From NCBI RefSeq assembly GCF_001830555.1, contig NZ_MIAM01000014.1, forward strand, positions 93,562 to 157,561: a stretch of 64,000 bases of DNA, given 5' to 3'. Shown one piece after another: positions 17,419-26,736 of this stretch. The first letter of the stretch is position 1, and every line of letters starts with the position of its first letter. Position numbers and translations under genes: made by a program. The notes under the pieces were generated by a model. That model was not told where the DNA came from, did no database searches, and was given only the letters and a program-made list of their open reading frames with translations. Origin of the DNA: Sphingopyxis sp. RIFCSPHIGHO2_12_FULL_65_19 (lineage in GTDB: Bacteria; Pseudomonadota; Alphaproteobacteria; Sphingomonadales; Sphingomonadaceae).

Positions 17419-17706
17419 TCAATCCGATCCGCGGCTTGCTTCTTCAGCGACTTCGGCCAAGGCTTCGCGCTCGTCACAGGCGATGACCGGATCACGCCCT
17501 CGTCCCCACGTGTATTCCTTGAGCACTTTGCAGAAGCAGCGGATGTCGGTGTCGAACAGCCACATCGCAGCCCGGCACGAGGTGCAAGCGGGATCGGGCG
17601 TCAACGTCACACCGGATGCCGGATGGCTGAGTACTGGGCTGACATGATCATCATTTCGCCGCAGGGTTTGGAACTGGCTTGGCTGGAAAATATCGTTGGT
17701 CGGCAC
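17419..17706 (-). CDS. small cysteine-containing hypothetical protein (95 aa)
   Basis: The frame begins at GTG 17706, with GGAG seven bases upstream. The 95-residue product has CTSCRAAMWLFDTDIRCFC in its middle, a CxxC plus CxC pair that could bind zinc or an iron-sulfur cluster, and an acidic C-terminus. No family is recognised. It ends just downstream of the relaxase gene in the same orientation, so it is probably co-transcribed with it. Confidence 0.6.
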   Translation of the reverse strand: MPTNDIFQPSQFQTLRRNDDHVSPVLSHPASGVTLTPDPACTSCRAAMWLFDTDIRCFCKVLKEYTWGRGRDPVIACDEREALAEVAEEASRGSD

Positions 17707-17737
17707 TGCAATTCTCCTTGGTCAACGGTAAATTCGG

Positions 17738-19765
17738 TCATCGCGACCAATCAGGCGGCGACTGCCCTCGTGCCTGTTGCATGGCGGTTCTCGGCTCACC
17801 TGGCTTGATCGGCCCCGACCCGCGATCGGCATCGGTGTATTTATGCGGACCCGCGCGGGCGACGCTTGGGTCACGTTCGCGGTATTCTCCGGGATCCCAG
17901 TCCCAGCGGGCCAGCCGCTGTGCGACGAGCGCCCGGACCCGGCGACGCAGGCGCATATGCAGCCGATATCCATCCGAAGCATTGACCGGGGATGGTGCTA
18001 CGTCGCGGTCGATGGTGCTCGCCCTGTCGGCCTCGGGGCTTGGGTCCGCAGTATGGGATGCAACATTTTGTCCGCGACCTGCAGCAGCATCGATGGCCGC
18101 GTACCAGCGCTCAGCACGCCGCGAACGCTTGCGCACCGGTTCGGGCTGCGCGATCGGCCGTGCTTGAACGGGGATCCCGAGTTCGGCGCCGAGCCGTTGA
18201 GCTTGGCGAATAAAGTCCTTGCCGCCAAACGCAGCGACATCTCCATGACGATCCCTTGCCACCAACAGCGCAGCCCGAAGGGTCGCATCGGAAGTATTTT
18301 GGAGCCAGATGCGGTTTCCGCGCTCGACGAATGCAGGTTGCCCAAGACCCTCTTCGATGGACCAATATTGGATCGCATTTCCCACTTCGACGGACCGATA
18401 GCCTCGCAATTCGCGCCGGCCCGGTTGGCTTGGCGCCCAGCCCAGGTCAAACGACGCATCGTTTCCCTCGAGCGATGGGAGGTCGATAGCCGCGGGATCC
18501 GGAAATTCGTCGATTTCAGCGCGCAATTGGCGCAGTGCAGTGATCCGGGCATCATATTGCGCTCGAACGTCGGCGATCCGAGATTTGAACATTGATGAGA
18601 CCGCTGACTGAAGCGCGCCAACCCCGATGACCGCAGGGTCGGCCTCAAGCGCTGCAACCTCGGCGCGGCAAATCCGACGCTCAGCTTCCAGCATCGTCAC
18701 CGCGGCCAATTTTTCCGCCATTAGCCGAGCGATGCGTTCTTGGATAATACCACAAGCGTCGGCGCGATGCTGGTCGCGTGTCGCCCAGGCTCCCGCCCTT
18801 TCCGGGTCGATGATGCGTGGAATGAACGGATGCTCCGGCGGTTCGGGCGCCGTCCAGGGGCCCCATTTCTTGATCAGCTTCGGCATGCTCAGCTTTCGGT
18901 CCACGACCGACATCTTGACGTGATGAAGGCCGTCCGCGCTTCGTAACTCACCGCCCGACCCAGTCTGGATCGCCATCACGCCGTGCTCGGCAAGTGCCGT
19001 CTGGGCATCGCTCCAGTTCCGGGCGGCATGCAGAAGTGGTGCGAGTTGCTTTTGGGCAAATCGCGTAAATGACTCGACGCCGCTTTCTTCCTCCCATTGC
19101 AGGGTTTTGAGCGAGGGCGAGGGATGCTTCGCTTTATCGGTCTTGGTTTCGATAGGCTCAACCCGGCGAACGTTGTGGGCATCGGCTACATAGCGAGCCC
19201 CTGGTTCCGATCTCAGTCCAAGCTCATATTCCAACCGGGCACACGCCCGCTGCATCGCTTCATGCGACAAACCTCCAGGACCAAAGGGAGTCGCTCGCCC
19301 TTCCTGGTCGAGCGTTAGGACCAGCAGATGCGGATGCAGATTGTCCGTGTCGCCATGCAGGGCCCACAGGATCAGCGCGTCTGTGCAATCGAGCTCTTCG
19401 GCCAACACCATCGCAATCCGGCTGCAGGAGTTGCCATCAAGTATTTCATCGCCATGCACCGACGCGATCACATGTCGCGCCGGCTTCTTCGACCGCGAAG
19501 AGCGCAGCGCGAGGCGACGTTCCATTTCATCGCGAGCGGCGGCCCAATCCATGTTTTGCCCTTGGGTGAGGCCGCCAAGGTCGATGACGCGTTCTTCCGG
19601 TGCGCCGGGCGACTTGTCGGTCAACAGATAATGGGCAAGATCCAGACCAAATTCGTGAGCCTGGCCATCGCGCTTGGCGATTTCCATATAGCGGGCGAGC
19701 GACCGCGCATGGCGGGATCCCGCCCCGCCCTTTTCTTTCGCCGGTTTTTCGACAATGACCATCAT
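17738..19765 (-). CDS. relaxase/mobilisation nuclease
   Basis: This 675-residue protein is a MOB-type relaxase that would nick DNA at an origin of transfer. The N-terminal domain has the motif III metal site HGDTDNLHPH at 137-146, preceded by KKPARHVIASVHGDE (about 93-106). A helical middle region (about 330-440) may form a coiled coil. A later domain (about 460-560) with RGYRSVEVGNAIQYW resembles the LPD7-type domain of large relaxases. The start at ATG 19765 (or 19762) has only a weak ribosome site. A candidate oriT lies just upstream. Confidence 0.85.
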   Translation of the reverse strand: MMVIVEKPAKEKGGAGSRHARSLARYMEIAKRDGQAHEFGLDLAHYLLTDKSPGAPEERVIDLGGLTQGQNMDWAAARDEMERRLALRSSRSKKPARHVIASVHGDEILDGNSCSRIAMVLAEELDCTDALILWALHGDTDNLHPHLLVLTLDQEGRATPFGPGGLSHEAMQRACARLEYELGLRSEPGARYVADAHNVRRVEPIETKTDKAKHPSPSLKTLQWEEESGVESFTRFAQKQLAPLLHAARNWSDAQTALAEHGVMAIQTGSGGELRSADGLHHVKMSVVDRKLSMPKLIKKWGPWTAPEPPEHPFIPRIIDPERAGAWATRDQHRADACGIIQERIARLMAEKLAAVTMLEAERRICRAEVAALEADPAVIGVGALQSAVSSMFKSRIADVRAQYDARITALRQLRAEIDEFPDPAAIDLPSLEGNDASFDLGWAPSQPGRRELRGYRSVEVGNAIQYWSIEEGLGQPAFVERGNRIWLQNTSDATLRAALLVARDRHGDVAAFGGKDFIRQAQRLGAELGIPVQARPIAQPEPVRKRSRRAERWYAAIDAAAGRGQNVASHTADPSPEADRASTIDRDVAPSPVNASDGYRLHMRLRRRVRALVAQRLARWDWDPGEYRERDPSVARAGPHKYTDADRGSGPIKPGEPRTAMQQARGQSPPDWSR

Positions 19766-20132
19766 CGGGAGATGGAGGCGCCGTAGGGCGGCGCCAATCT
19801 AATCTTCCGTAACAATCGCCTACGGCGTAAGACTGCTGCTAACGTGGCCCAATTTGCCATGGCTGCAAGAAGCGAAGCGCCGAGCAGCCGTGGCGTCGGC
19901 TTCACCTCTCAGGTGAAGCCCCATCCTGTGTCAAATAAATGAACCGGTATTACGCTGCGCGTCAAAGCGCAATCGCACCTAATCAGCTGGAACGCGACGT
20001 GATCGTGGGGGTCATGTCCAAACATGACATAACATAACAAAGCAGTGCAATGATCCGGCAGGAGGCTCGTATGGTCAGCGACGGCATAAGCTTGCTGACA
20101 CCGGGTTCGATCAACCCATCGACATCACCACG
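19766..20132. other. candidate oriT region upstream of relaxase
   Basis: This gene-free region between relaxase and XRE genes holds a 10-bp stem with 3-base loop (19898-19920) and the dyad GTCATGT-CCAA-ACATGAC (20011-20028), followed by the direct repeats ACATAACATAACA. Inverted repeats next to a relaxase gene are the usual form of an origin of transfer; the nic site cannot be fixed by eye. Confidence 0.35.
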
Positions 20133-20684
20133 TCAGTAGTCAGGTTCCGGCATGCGAGCGGCTTTGAGGCGATCTTCAGTGCCGCGTATTCGGGCGATGC
20201 GTTTTAGCCAAGGGGTGATGTCTTTCGCTCCCAAATAGGCGTCGGCATCGTCGACACCATCGAAACCGAGCGCCTTGGCATAGGCCTCGCTAATGTCCCC
20301 ATATTTGGTGGAGTGTCGACTTTCTACGATGCCCCGGGGCGTCGCCTCGGCGCGTTCGAACTTCCTCACCGAGCTGATGCTGATCCCGACCGCCTGTGCA
20401 ACATCGGCCATTGAACGTTTTCCGATCCAGCGCGCAAGATAGCAGCGATAATTGCGCCATCCCCCCGGCGCGTCGCCTAGACCGGCTTCTTGAGGCAAAT
20501 GTTTGCCCAACACCTCCTCACGCAAAAGAATATCGCGAAATGCGCGTGACATTTTGCGTTGGCCACTTTCGATCCTCGAGATTGTCTCCCGGCTGTAGCC
20601 AGTCCGTCGTGCGAGCTTAGCCTGTGTCAAATTGCACGCTTTCCGGGCCTTTCGTAATTCAGTCTCGGGTTCGAACAGTCGCAT
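20133..20684 (-). CDS. XRE-family regulator with two helix-turn-helix motifs
   Basis: The 183-residue protein carries a Cro/CI-type helix-turn-helix at about 12-35 (KACNLTQAKLARRTGYSRET). A second motif follows at about 93-112 (SMADVAQAVGISISSVRKFE). It diverges from the 20,799 gene, so the AT-rich gap 20,685-20,798 is a shared promoter region. It is a likely autoregulated repressor of the mobilisation/partition operon. A GAGAAAG sequence precedes the ATG by about nine bases. Confidence 0.82.
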   Translation of the reverse strand: MRLFEPETELRKARKACNLTQAKLARRTGYSRETISRIESGQRKMSRAFRDILLREEVLGKHLPQEAGLGDAPGGWRNYRCYLARWIGKRSMADVAQAVGISISSVRKFERAEATPRGIVESRHSTKYGDISEAYAKALGFDGVDDADAYLGAKDITPWLKRIARIRGTEDRLKAARMPEPDY

Positions 20685-20798
20685 TGAGTATAACTTTCTC
20701 TAAAATTCCGCATGCCGATGAGACCGCAGATTAATCCTGAATAAAAAAATATGTGACATTTTGCATTTTAGTCAATGCCGCCAGACTAAAATGCAGGA

Positions 20799-21359
20799 AT
20801 GAACACATCATCGCCCCTACCAAAGCCCGCAAGCGCGGCGCTATCCGATGGACGAACGACGTTACCTCAAGGCAAGCGTACATTGTTTGATGCCGCGGCC
20901 ATCGAGACGGTGGTCAATGCTCAGCGCGAGGCAGACGTCCAAGATCCTCCCCAGCGGCGCGTCCCCCTTATGGGCGTCATTCGAACGGCAGCGCCGTTAA
21001 TCCTTATTCGCCGTGCCAACGGCTGGACCGACGCGCAAATCGTCGAATTCCTGCATGAGCTTGGCGTTGCAATCTCGGCAGAGACTTTGCGGGTGTACCT
21101 CAGCCGCCTGCGCCGCGAAAATCCGGAAGAACCATCCATGGAGATGGACCAGATCGCGGAGCCGGCTGACGAAATGGATCCGCATGCCGCGGCAGCCCCG
21201 TCCGATCCCGCGCCGCCAGATAAACCGCCTGAGATCGTCGAACCACCGTCTGCCCAGGATGAAGCCATCCTGACGCCGCCCCAAACTTCATCAGCGTCCA
21301 AGGCCAAGACGATTGAGACCCCGTTCAAGCCGGGCATCGATCTCGATGAAGAAATCTGA
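20799..21359 (+). CDS. putative DNA-binding mobilisation/partition accessory protein
   Basis: This 186-residue protein has a helix-turn-helix-like core at about 65-105 (RANGWTDAQIVEFLHELGV, then SAETLRVYLSRLRRE). A long Pro/Ala/Glu-rich acidic tail follows. This arrangement is common in small proteins of transfer and stability operons that bind DNA near oriT or act as partition adaptors. It is the first gene of a three-gene plus-strand operon with a ParA-like protein (23-base gap) and a membrane protein. It is not assigned to a named family. Confidence 0.65.
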   Translation: MNTSSPLPKPASAALSDGRTTLPQGKRTLFDAAAIETVVNAQREADVQDPPQRRVPLMGVIRTAAPLILIRRANGWTDAQIVEFLHELGVAISAETLRVYLSRLRRENPEEPSMEMDQIAEPADEMDPHAAAAPSDPAPPDKPPEIVEPPSAQDEAILTPPQTSSASKAKTIETPFKPGIDLDEEI

Positions 21360-21382
21360 TCCGAAACGAAGGAGAAATGCAA

Positions 21383-22225
21383 ATGACGACCAGAGGCATA
21401 AGACGCCGCATTGCAGTCATCGGCGCCAAAGATAAGGGGGGCGCAGGCCTGAGCACGACGGAGACCGCGCTCGCGACCGTTTTGCGGGCCACTGGCGAAG
21501 GTCATTTCCGTGTCCAGATCGTCGACGCCGACAAGGCCAATGGCTCTCTGACTCAGCGTTTGGGCGAGCGCGATGACTCCGGCAAACTGCTCGCTGAGCA
21601 GGATCCCTATAAGGGGATTATCAAGGCTGATCTGTTCGATCGCGACGGTGCCCGCCCAATCTTTCACGCGATAGAATCAGATGCCGAATTTGTAATCATC
21701 GATACGCCGTCAGGGTCGCTCGATCGCTTCGGATCCCTGTCTGAATCGCTGACGGCCCGCGATCTTGTCGATCATATTCGTCACAATGATCGCGAGCCGA
21801 TCGTTCTTGTCCCGTTTGGACCGACCGTTGCTGCTATCCGCGGCGTTGGCAAGGCGATCGATACCTTCGGCGAGGTGTCCTATGTCGGGGCGCGCTATAT
21901 GGCGGGAGTGCGCGATGACGACTATCGGCTCTGGTCGTCCGATCCTCTCATCAATTTTTATGGCCGCACGGTCGGCGGCAACGTCCGTCGTAAGTTCGAA
22001 GAAGCAGGCGGTCAGGTTATCGACATGCCACCCGCCCCCATGCGGCCGTTCGCGCTGGCGGAAGCGCTGAGCCTGACATTTGCCCAGTCCGCGACTCATG
22101 TCGGAGGCGATTATGAACAATATGACCGGCTCAACATGGCATCATGGCTCAGCAAATGGGTTCGCGAGTTCCAGAAGATCGAAGACCTGCTGGGCCTCGA
22201 AGGCATCGAATGGAGGCCTTTCTGA
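21383..22225 (+). CDS. ParA/MinD-like P-loop protein with altered Walker A
   Basis: The 280-residue product resembles ParA/StbB-type ATPases of plasmid partition and transfer operons. The deviant Walker A region reads KGGAGLST at residues 18-25, so the signature lysine (18) is present but the P-loop lysine before Ser is replaced by Leu (CTG codon). A Walker B-like strand FVIIDTPSG follows near residue 110. ATG 21383 is chosen because AAGGAG lies eight bases upstream. Its stop overlaps the next start as TGATG, showing coupling. ATP binding or hydrolysis may be weakened. Confidence 0.78.
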   Translation: MTTRGIRRRIAVIGAKDKGGAGLSTTETALATVLRATGEGHFRVQIVDADKANGSLTQRLGERDDSGKLLAEQDPYKGIIKADLFDRDGARPIFHAIESDAEFVIIDTPSGSLDRFGSLSESLTARDLVDHIRHNDREPIVLVPFGPTVAAIRGVGKAIDTFGEVSYVGARYMAGVRDDDYRLWSSDPLINFYGRTVGGNVRRKFEEAGGQVIDMPPAPMRPFALAEALSLTFAQSATHVGGDYEQYDRLNMASWLSKWVREFQKIEDLLGLEGIEWRPF

Positions 22226-22812
22226 TGAAAAAGCCCCATATCGATCTGCAAACTCGGTCCTCTACCTCGGCGCGAGAGCTGCTCGAGAAATATCTGTACG
22301 GCAGCGGCGACGTCGAACTGATCCTGCGCTTCGCCGAAGAACACAACCTTGAAAAGGACAATCTCGTCTGGCTGTTGACAGGCATATTGAAGGTCGGGAG
22401 CAACCTCGTGAACGATCTGCTGAGGGCTACCCAATACACGGGAGAGGTAATTGCAGTCGCGGAAACGCAGCGGCGGACGAGTATGCAGGACGCTGAAGAA
22501 TTGGCGGGTCGACTGGTAGCTCAGATTTCTACCGCCGCCAGTCAGAGCGCCGGACAACTCGACATGCGGATTGCAAAAATTGAGCGGCTGGGGCGCGACG
22601 TCAGCCAACTTGCCGCCCACTTTGCGTCGGCGCACGGGGAATTCAAGTACACGCGTGATTCATTCCAAAAATTCATCGAAACGGAAATGCGCGTATGGGC
22701 CATAGAGTTTCTCGCAAGAGCCCGCGAGCAGCTCAATCCGCAGCCCTGGAGGCTTTATACCATTAGCGCAGTCCAGACTGCGCTGATCATCGGCCTGTTA
22801 ATTTGGCGATGA
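22225..22812 (+). CDS. membrane-anchored protein of the mobilisation operon
   Basis: This 195-residue protein is predominantly helical. It has a possible coiled coil at about 75-150 and a single C-terminal membrane helix (AVQTALIIGLLIW). The start ATG at 22225 overlaps the ParA-like stop and follows a GGAGG site. Small tail-anchored proteins downstream of ParA-like genes occur in transfer operons, but the family is not recognised. It probably acts with the two upstream genes at the inner membrane. Confidence 0.65.
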   Translation: MKKPHIDLQTRSSTSARELLEKYLYGSGDVELILRFAEEHNLEKDNLVWLLTGILKVGSNLVNDLLRATQYTGEVIAVAETQRRTSMQDAEELAGRLVAQISTAASQSAGQLDMRIAKIERLGRDVSQLAAHFASAHGEFKYTRDSFQKFIETEMRVWAIEFLARAREQLNPQPWRLYTISAVQTALIIGLLIWR

Positions 22813-22928
22813 TACTGATTGCCCACCTTGTCGCCGTGAAAAACCGTGCGCCCCAAGCCTCGGCGCATGTCGATCTGCCACCCTCAAAAAATTAACGGCG
22901 CGGTCATGTGCCATTGGAGCCTAACGCA

Positions 22929-23936
22929 ATGAAAATGTGGTATAGACATGAGGGCAGGAGCAAAGCGTCCAAGCTCGCACTTGAAATACTTGAATATGTG
23001 AATGAGCATTTGAGGGGTTTCGAGTGGCGTCCCCGAATTACATCGATCGGTATAAGGGCAGACTGCGGTGATATTTATGACTTCGAGGTCGAGCTTGAAT
23101 TCTCCCCGGGCGCATTTGTCGTTGTTCGATATGGCGATTGCGACGACACAGAACGAGGAGGGATATGCACCGACAGCGATGCGATCGGTCAGGCTATATT
23201 CGCCGTGTTTGAGGACCTTCGCAACAGAGGGATAAGTGCACTCTCCGCGATGCTTTATGACGCCCGCCATGAGGCACTGAAGACGCTTTCGACTTGGTCA
23301 GGAGGCGCAACGCATGCCGAACTGGTAAAACCGCGGCTGTTGAGAGACGAATGGTGCGGAAGACAAGAATACCTGTCAGATTTAGAATTTCGAGTGCTTG
23401 ATAATAAACTCAGCCCTTCTGAACTCAATATTGTTGCAGACCATCCAAGTTTGCTGAACGCGAAGCTCAAAACGCACAGAGAACTTATGGACTTAAGATT
23501 CGCCAGGAAAACCGAACTGGCGCGCCAAGGAGCGGACGGGTCGATTGACCAAATCGCAATCAATGCTATCGCGCAGCGATGTGATATCGCTGACGGAATA
23601 AGGTGGGTCGCCAATCGGACTGTTGAAGCACGTCATCCTGATTTGTACTTGTATGTCCGAGACGGACACATTGGCTGCGAAGGTTACGACGCGCAAAATT
23701 CCAATTTTCACTGGAATGGTAGCTCGCTCACGTTGTGGAATTGCACCCTTCCCGAGATCGCGATCAGCCAATTGGCGGGTCAGCCGATAACTCGCTTGAT
23801 CGAGCATCCCATACTGTCCAGCGACATGATCATCACTGAAGCCAGTTCGATAGAAATTGGCGATCAACAGGCCATCCAGGTAAATTTCGACCAGCCGAAG
23901 CGACTATTTTGCAAAGTGTCCGGTCGTTCATGGTGA
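22929..23936 (+). CDS. hypothetical protein (335 aa)
   Basis: The 335-residue soluble protein is not recognised. ATG 22929 is preceded by GGAG nine bases upstream, after a 116-base gap from the mobilisation operon. Codon use is AT-richer than the core genes, pointing to recent acquisition. The first third is mixed alpha/beta and the middle third looks helical. No catalytic motif, signal or membrane segment was seen. It is the last plus-strand gene before the convergent two-gene cassette at 24.2-25.8 kb. Confidence 0.6.
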   Translation: MKMWYRHEGRSKASKLALEILEYVNEHLRGFEWRPRITSIGIRADCGDIYDFEVELEFSPGAFVVVRYGDCDDTERGGICTDSDAIGQAIFAVFEDLRNRGISALSAMLYDARHEALKTLSTWSGGATHAELVKPRLLRDEWCGRQEYLSDLEFRVLDNKLSPSELNIVADHPSLLNAKLKTHRELMDLRFARKTELARQGADGSIDQIAINAIAQRCDIADGIRWVANRTVEARHPDLYLYVRDGHIGCEGYDAQNSNFHWNGSSLTLWNCTLPEIAISQLAGQPITRLIEHPILSSDMIITEASSIEIGDQQAIQVNFDQPKRLFCKVSGRSW

Positions 23937-24191
23937 ACATTTATATGGAAGGTTCCTACATCCAGTTTAGCATTATCCCAACAAGATCGCTGCCTTGCCG
24001 GGTGATATAGATTTCGCTTTCGACTTGTTCTGAACAGCTTCCTTGCCGAGACATCCCTCCGGAGAAAGCTGTCATGTCCTACGCGAATACAGAAGCTCCG
24101 TCATCGCGCGGACACGCTCAATTGGCCGTCGGCTCGACGACATGATAGACCACGCTCAACGGCCAGCTTGCATCTTCCCCGCGACGAGCGA
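23937..24191. other. gene-free spacer
   Basis: No coding frame or clear regulatory structure is seen between the convergent genes flanking this stretch. Confidence 0.4.
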
Positions 24192-24965
24192 TCACCGAGC
24201 CAGGCCGCCCGCTCCGACGATGACCGACAACAAATGGCTTGTCAGCGCAGACGCGCCCTTTCGGTAGGCGATTTCACCCCAATCATCCCAACGGTGCACC
24301 CGCCCGGCGAGCCAGGCGAAGAGATCATCGCGCGAATTTGCATCGGCGAAGGACTGCGACCACGCGATATTGCGCGTCGGCATCCGCGCGCCAACCTTAA
24401 GTCCGGTCAACGTCACCAGGTATCGCCTTCCCAGATTTTCGCGCGCGAACAGATGGCGACGAAACCCAACCTGCTGCTCAAAAGTGTTTAGTGCCCGCTC
24501 CCGTGCCTCGGCGTCGGGCCCCGCGCTCGCACTTACCGCGGCAACAACCGCCGCCATTGGCAAGCGCTCGAATTCCGGCTCGCGCGTGGCCTGCAGCATC
24601 ATGAGGACGGACCTGCCCAATGAGCTCAGCCCCCCACCGAAGAGGTCCCTCCCCGCCGATGTCTCGACCATACCGATGCTGGCGAGCCAGCACAGATGGA
24701 ATCGCCAGAACATCATGTCCCCGCCGAAAACGTCGTGGTTGCTCTCCGTGCCAAACCAGCGCGCATCGATCGCGGTCATGACCCTCAGCATCAGTTCATG
24801 CTGTTCGGGTGCGAAGTGGACCGGCGGGAATCCAAGTTCTCCCTCCCAGAAGGCGTCCCTGACGCTCGCCCAATTTCGCCCAGAGGCATCCTCGTAGCCG
24901 CGCGGATTGGCTCGAAGCCACCAGCCCCATGGGAGTTCGCCGACGTGACGCTCAAAGTCAGCCAC
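24192..24965 (-). CDS. hypothetical protein (257 aa), coupled to the upstream gene
   Basis: This protein of about 257 residues is not recognised. It is soluble and rich in Trp and aromatic residues, for example ELPWGWWLRANP near the start and FGGDMMFWRFHLCWLASIG near the middle. A GTG at 24965 overlaps the preceding stop as GTGGCTGA, which indicates translational coupling. An ATG at 25013 in the same frame would overlap more. The two genes probably form a unit whose products act together; what they do is unknown. Confidence 0.6.
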   Translation of the reverse strand: MADFERHVGELPWGWWLRANPRGYEDASGRNWASVRDAFWEGELGFPPVHFAPEQHELMLRVMTAIDARWFGTESNHDVFGGDMMFWRFHLCWLASIGMVETSAGRDLFGGGLSSLGRSVLMMLQATREPEFERLPMAAVVAAVSASAGPDAEARERALNTFEQQVGFRRHLFARENLGRRYLVTLTGLKVGARMPTRNIAWSQSFADANSRDDLFAWLAGRVHRWDDWGEIAYRKGASALTSHLLSVIVGAGGLAR

Positions 24966-25821
24966 GGCCACCCCCGCGACGAGGGTCGAGGCCGAGCGGC
25001 GGCGGCGCGCCATCGCGCGCGGGCGCCGCGTCTCCTTCAGCGATTGCTCGCAGCTGAGCTGCGAGGGCGACCGTTTCCCTGACAACATATGCGTCGTCGC
25101 GATATATCCGTCCAAGCTCCGAGGACTTCGATCCGGAGGAATTCGGCCTAGCGTTTGGAATAAGATCGTAGGCATGATCGCAACTGAAGCCGAACCACCA
25201 CGCATGCGAATCTTCGACCCGGTGGTCGGTTGCGTGTTCTACCGGATGGTAGACCGCCGGTCGTAATGTCACATGGCAGATGCGGCGCGCCTCGACGGCT
25301 AACCGACGCGTCGGACTCGGCCCTTCTTCGCATAGTCTTGAATAAGTCAAACCGCCATGCACATCGATCCCGATGTCCGGCGGAACTGCGTTTGCATCCC
25401 AGCCCCAGAGAGGGTGATCCTTGGGAATGCCGACATATCCGCAGAGAAAGCCATTGTCCGTGTTACGCAACATGATGCAGTCATAGCCACTCGCCCCGTC
25501 GCGCCAGCTGATCTTGTCCGCCTCTCCGAGCCACGGACCCTTGCCATCGGGCCGCGCCGCCTGATCGTAGAATATTTCTTCCGCGGGAACGACGCACGCG
25601 CGGGTCGCATAAGCGCGACCGGTTACGAGAACGACGCCGCCCTCTCGCATGACATCGCCTCCGTCGCCGATCAGCTTCGCCAGAGCGAGGTCGGAGCCGA
25701 GGATCGGCAGCAGTGTGCCGTCCGTGGCCGGCGCAACGGCAACCGTGGCTGCCTTTCGCATCACGGACGTCTTGCGCTGCCCAGCGGGCACTAGCGCCTT
25801 GGACTTGGTGGTTTTAGCCAT
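24958..25821 (-). CDS. conserved hypothetical protein with HGGLTYS and WWFGFSCDH motifs
   Basis: The 287-residue protein has a low-complexity N-terminus followed by a compact domain. Its landmarks are GYDCIMLRNTDNGFLCGYVG, IDVHGGLTYS and HAWWFGFSCDHAYDLIP. That motif set recurs in conserved proteins of phages and bacterial islands (recollection, not searched). Function is unknown. ATG 25821 has a GGAGAG site seven bases upstream. It is the first gene of a two-gene minus-strand unit and diverges from an XRE regulator across an operator-rich gap. Confidence 0.65.
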   Translation of the reverse strand: MAKTTKSKALVPAGQRKTSVMRKAATVAVAPATDGTLLPILGSDLALAKLIGDGGDVMREGGVVLVTGRAYATRACVVPAEEIFYDQAARPDGKGPWLGEADKISWRDGASGYDCIMLRNTDNGFLCGYVGIPKDHPLWGWDANAVPPDIGIDVHGGLTYSRLCEEGPSPTRRLAVEARRICHVTLRPAVYHPVEHATDHRVEDSHAWWFGFSCDHAYDLIPNARPNSSGSKSSELGRIYRDDAYVVRETVALAAQLRAIAEGDAAPARDGAPPPLGLDPRRGGGRG

Positions 25822-26055
25822 TTCTTCTCTCCAGCTTAATCTGCGGCACGGATGCTGATCGCTTCCGGCTACGCGTCATGGTGCTGCCCCCGGGGCGGTC
25901 TCCGAGTGCGTATCATTTTCGCATGTCGGCCAAGCGATGATCGGTCCGAGACCCCAGGTTTCGCTGCCGAGTGGACTGCCCAGATGCGAGGGTGGGGAAT
26001 GGTATCCCGACGGTGGTTCATGCGATGCCATCAGTAAGATTCGTAGTTACGTTAT

Positions 26056-26120
26056 CGTTCGCTATATCAGACAACGACTAGAGTCAATCGGTCGGACGAA
26101 GTCGTTCGTTTGACCGAACG
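26056..26120. promoter_or_regulatory. candidate XRE operators
   Basis: Within the gap 25822-26178, the dyad CGTTCG-N6-CGAACG (26103-26120) and a further CGTTCG half-site (26056-26061) lie just upstream of the XRE gene. They suit autoregulation by the small repressor and possibly control of the divergent cassette. The remainder of the gap shows no gene. Confidence 0.45.
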
Positions 26121-26178
26121 CTCTTTGATTCCTATGGCGTTGCTCTCATGTTAGGTTGTGTCGAGGGAGGTCATGGAC

Positions 26179-26505
26179 ATGTCGTTGGCGATGAGGCTGC
26201 AGAACCTTCGCACGGCAAAGCGGCAATCGCTTCAAACAGTGGCTGACGCCATCGGTGCGTCGAAGGCGCATATCTGGGAGCTTGAGAAAGGCACCGCCAA
26301 GAATCCGTCGATCGAACTTGTCCGAAAGCTCGCCAATCACTTTGAGGTATCTATCGCAAGCCTTGTCGGGGAGAAGCCGGACGAAGATAGCGATGACGAG
26401 CATTTGCTCGTCATGTACCGTGATCTGAAATCTCTCGATCACCAAGATCGCTTGGTTCTTGGAGACATTATAAAGGGAATGCAGAACCGTCGGTCCGGGC
26501 GGTAG
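26179..26505 (+). CDS. XRE-family transcriptional regulator
   Basis: The 108-residue protein has a Cro/CI helix-turn-helix at about 8-40 (LRTAKRQSLQTVADAIGASKAHIWELEKG) and a short acidic C-terminal tail. ATG 26179 is preferred because GGAGG lies eight bases upstream; an ATG at 26173 is too near. Such compact repressors typically autoregulate in mobile or toxin-antitoxin loci. It faces the divergent two-gene cassette and is followed, after a gene-free gap, by a secreted nuclease. Confidence 0.85.
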   Translation: MSLAMRLQNLRTAKRQSLQTVADAIGASKAHIWELEKGTAKNPSIELVRKLANHFEVSIASLVGEKPDEDSDDEHLLVMYRDLKSLDHQDRLVLGDIIKGMQNRRSGR

Positions 26506-26736
26506 CGGAGCGGGCGCTCTTAGCACTGGTTCTAATGCCCTACCCATACCGTCGTGGTCGTCACCGGCGCCACGTCCGCAGCAAAGGAGTTCGGCGCGGT
26601 CGGCGCTTTGGTCGATTCGGCTATTGCCGGTTCTGTCAGCCGGTCTTTGGGACGAATATTCGCATAGCGGACATTCGGCTCGATCGATCGAGGATGTTCA
26701 AGAAATTGGTAAGTTAACCGCGCTAGAATCCTTCCC

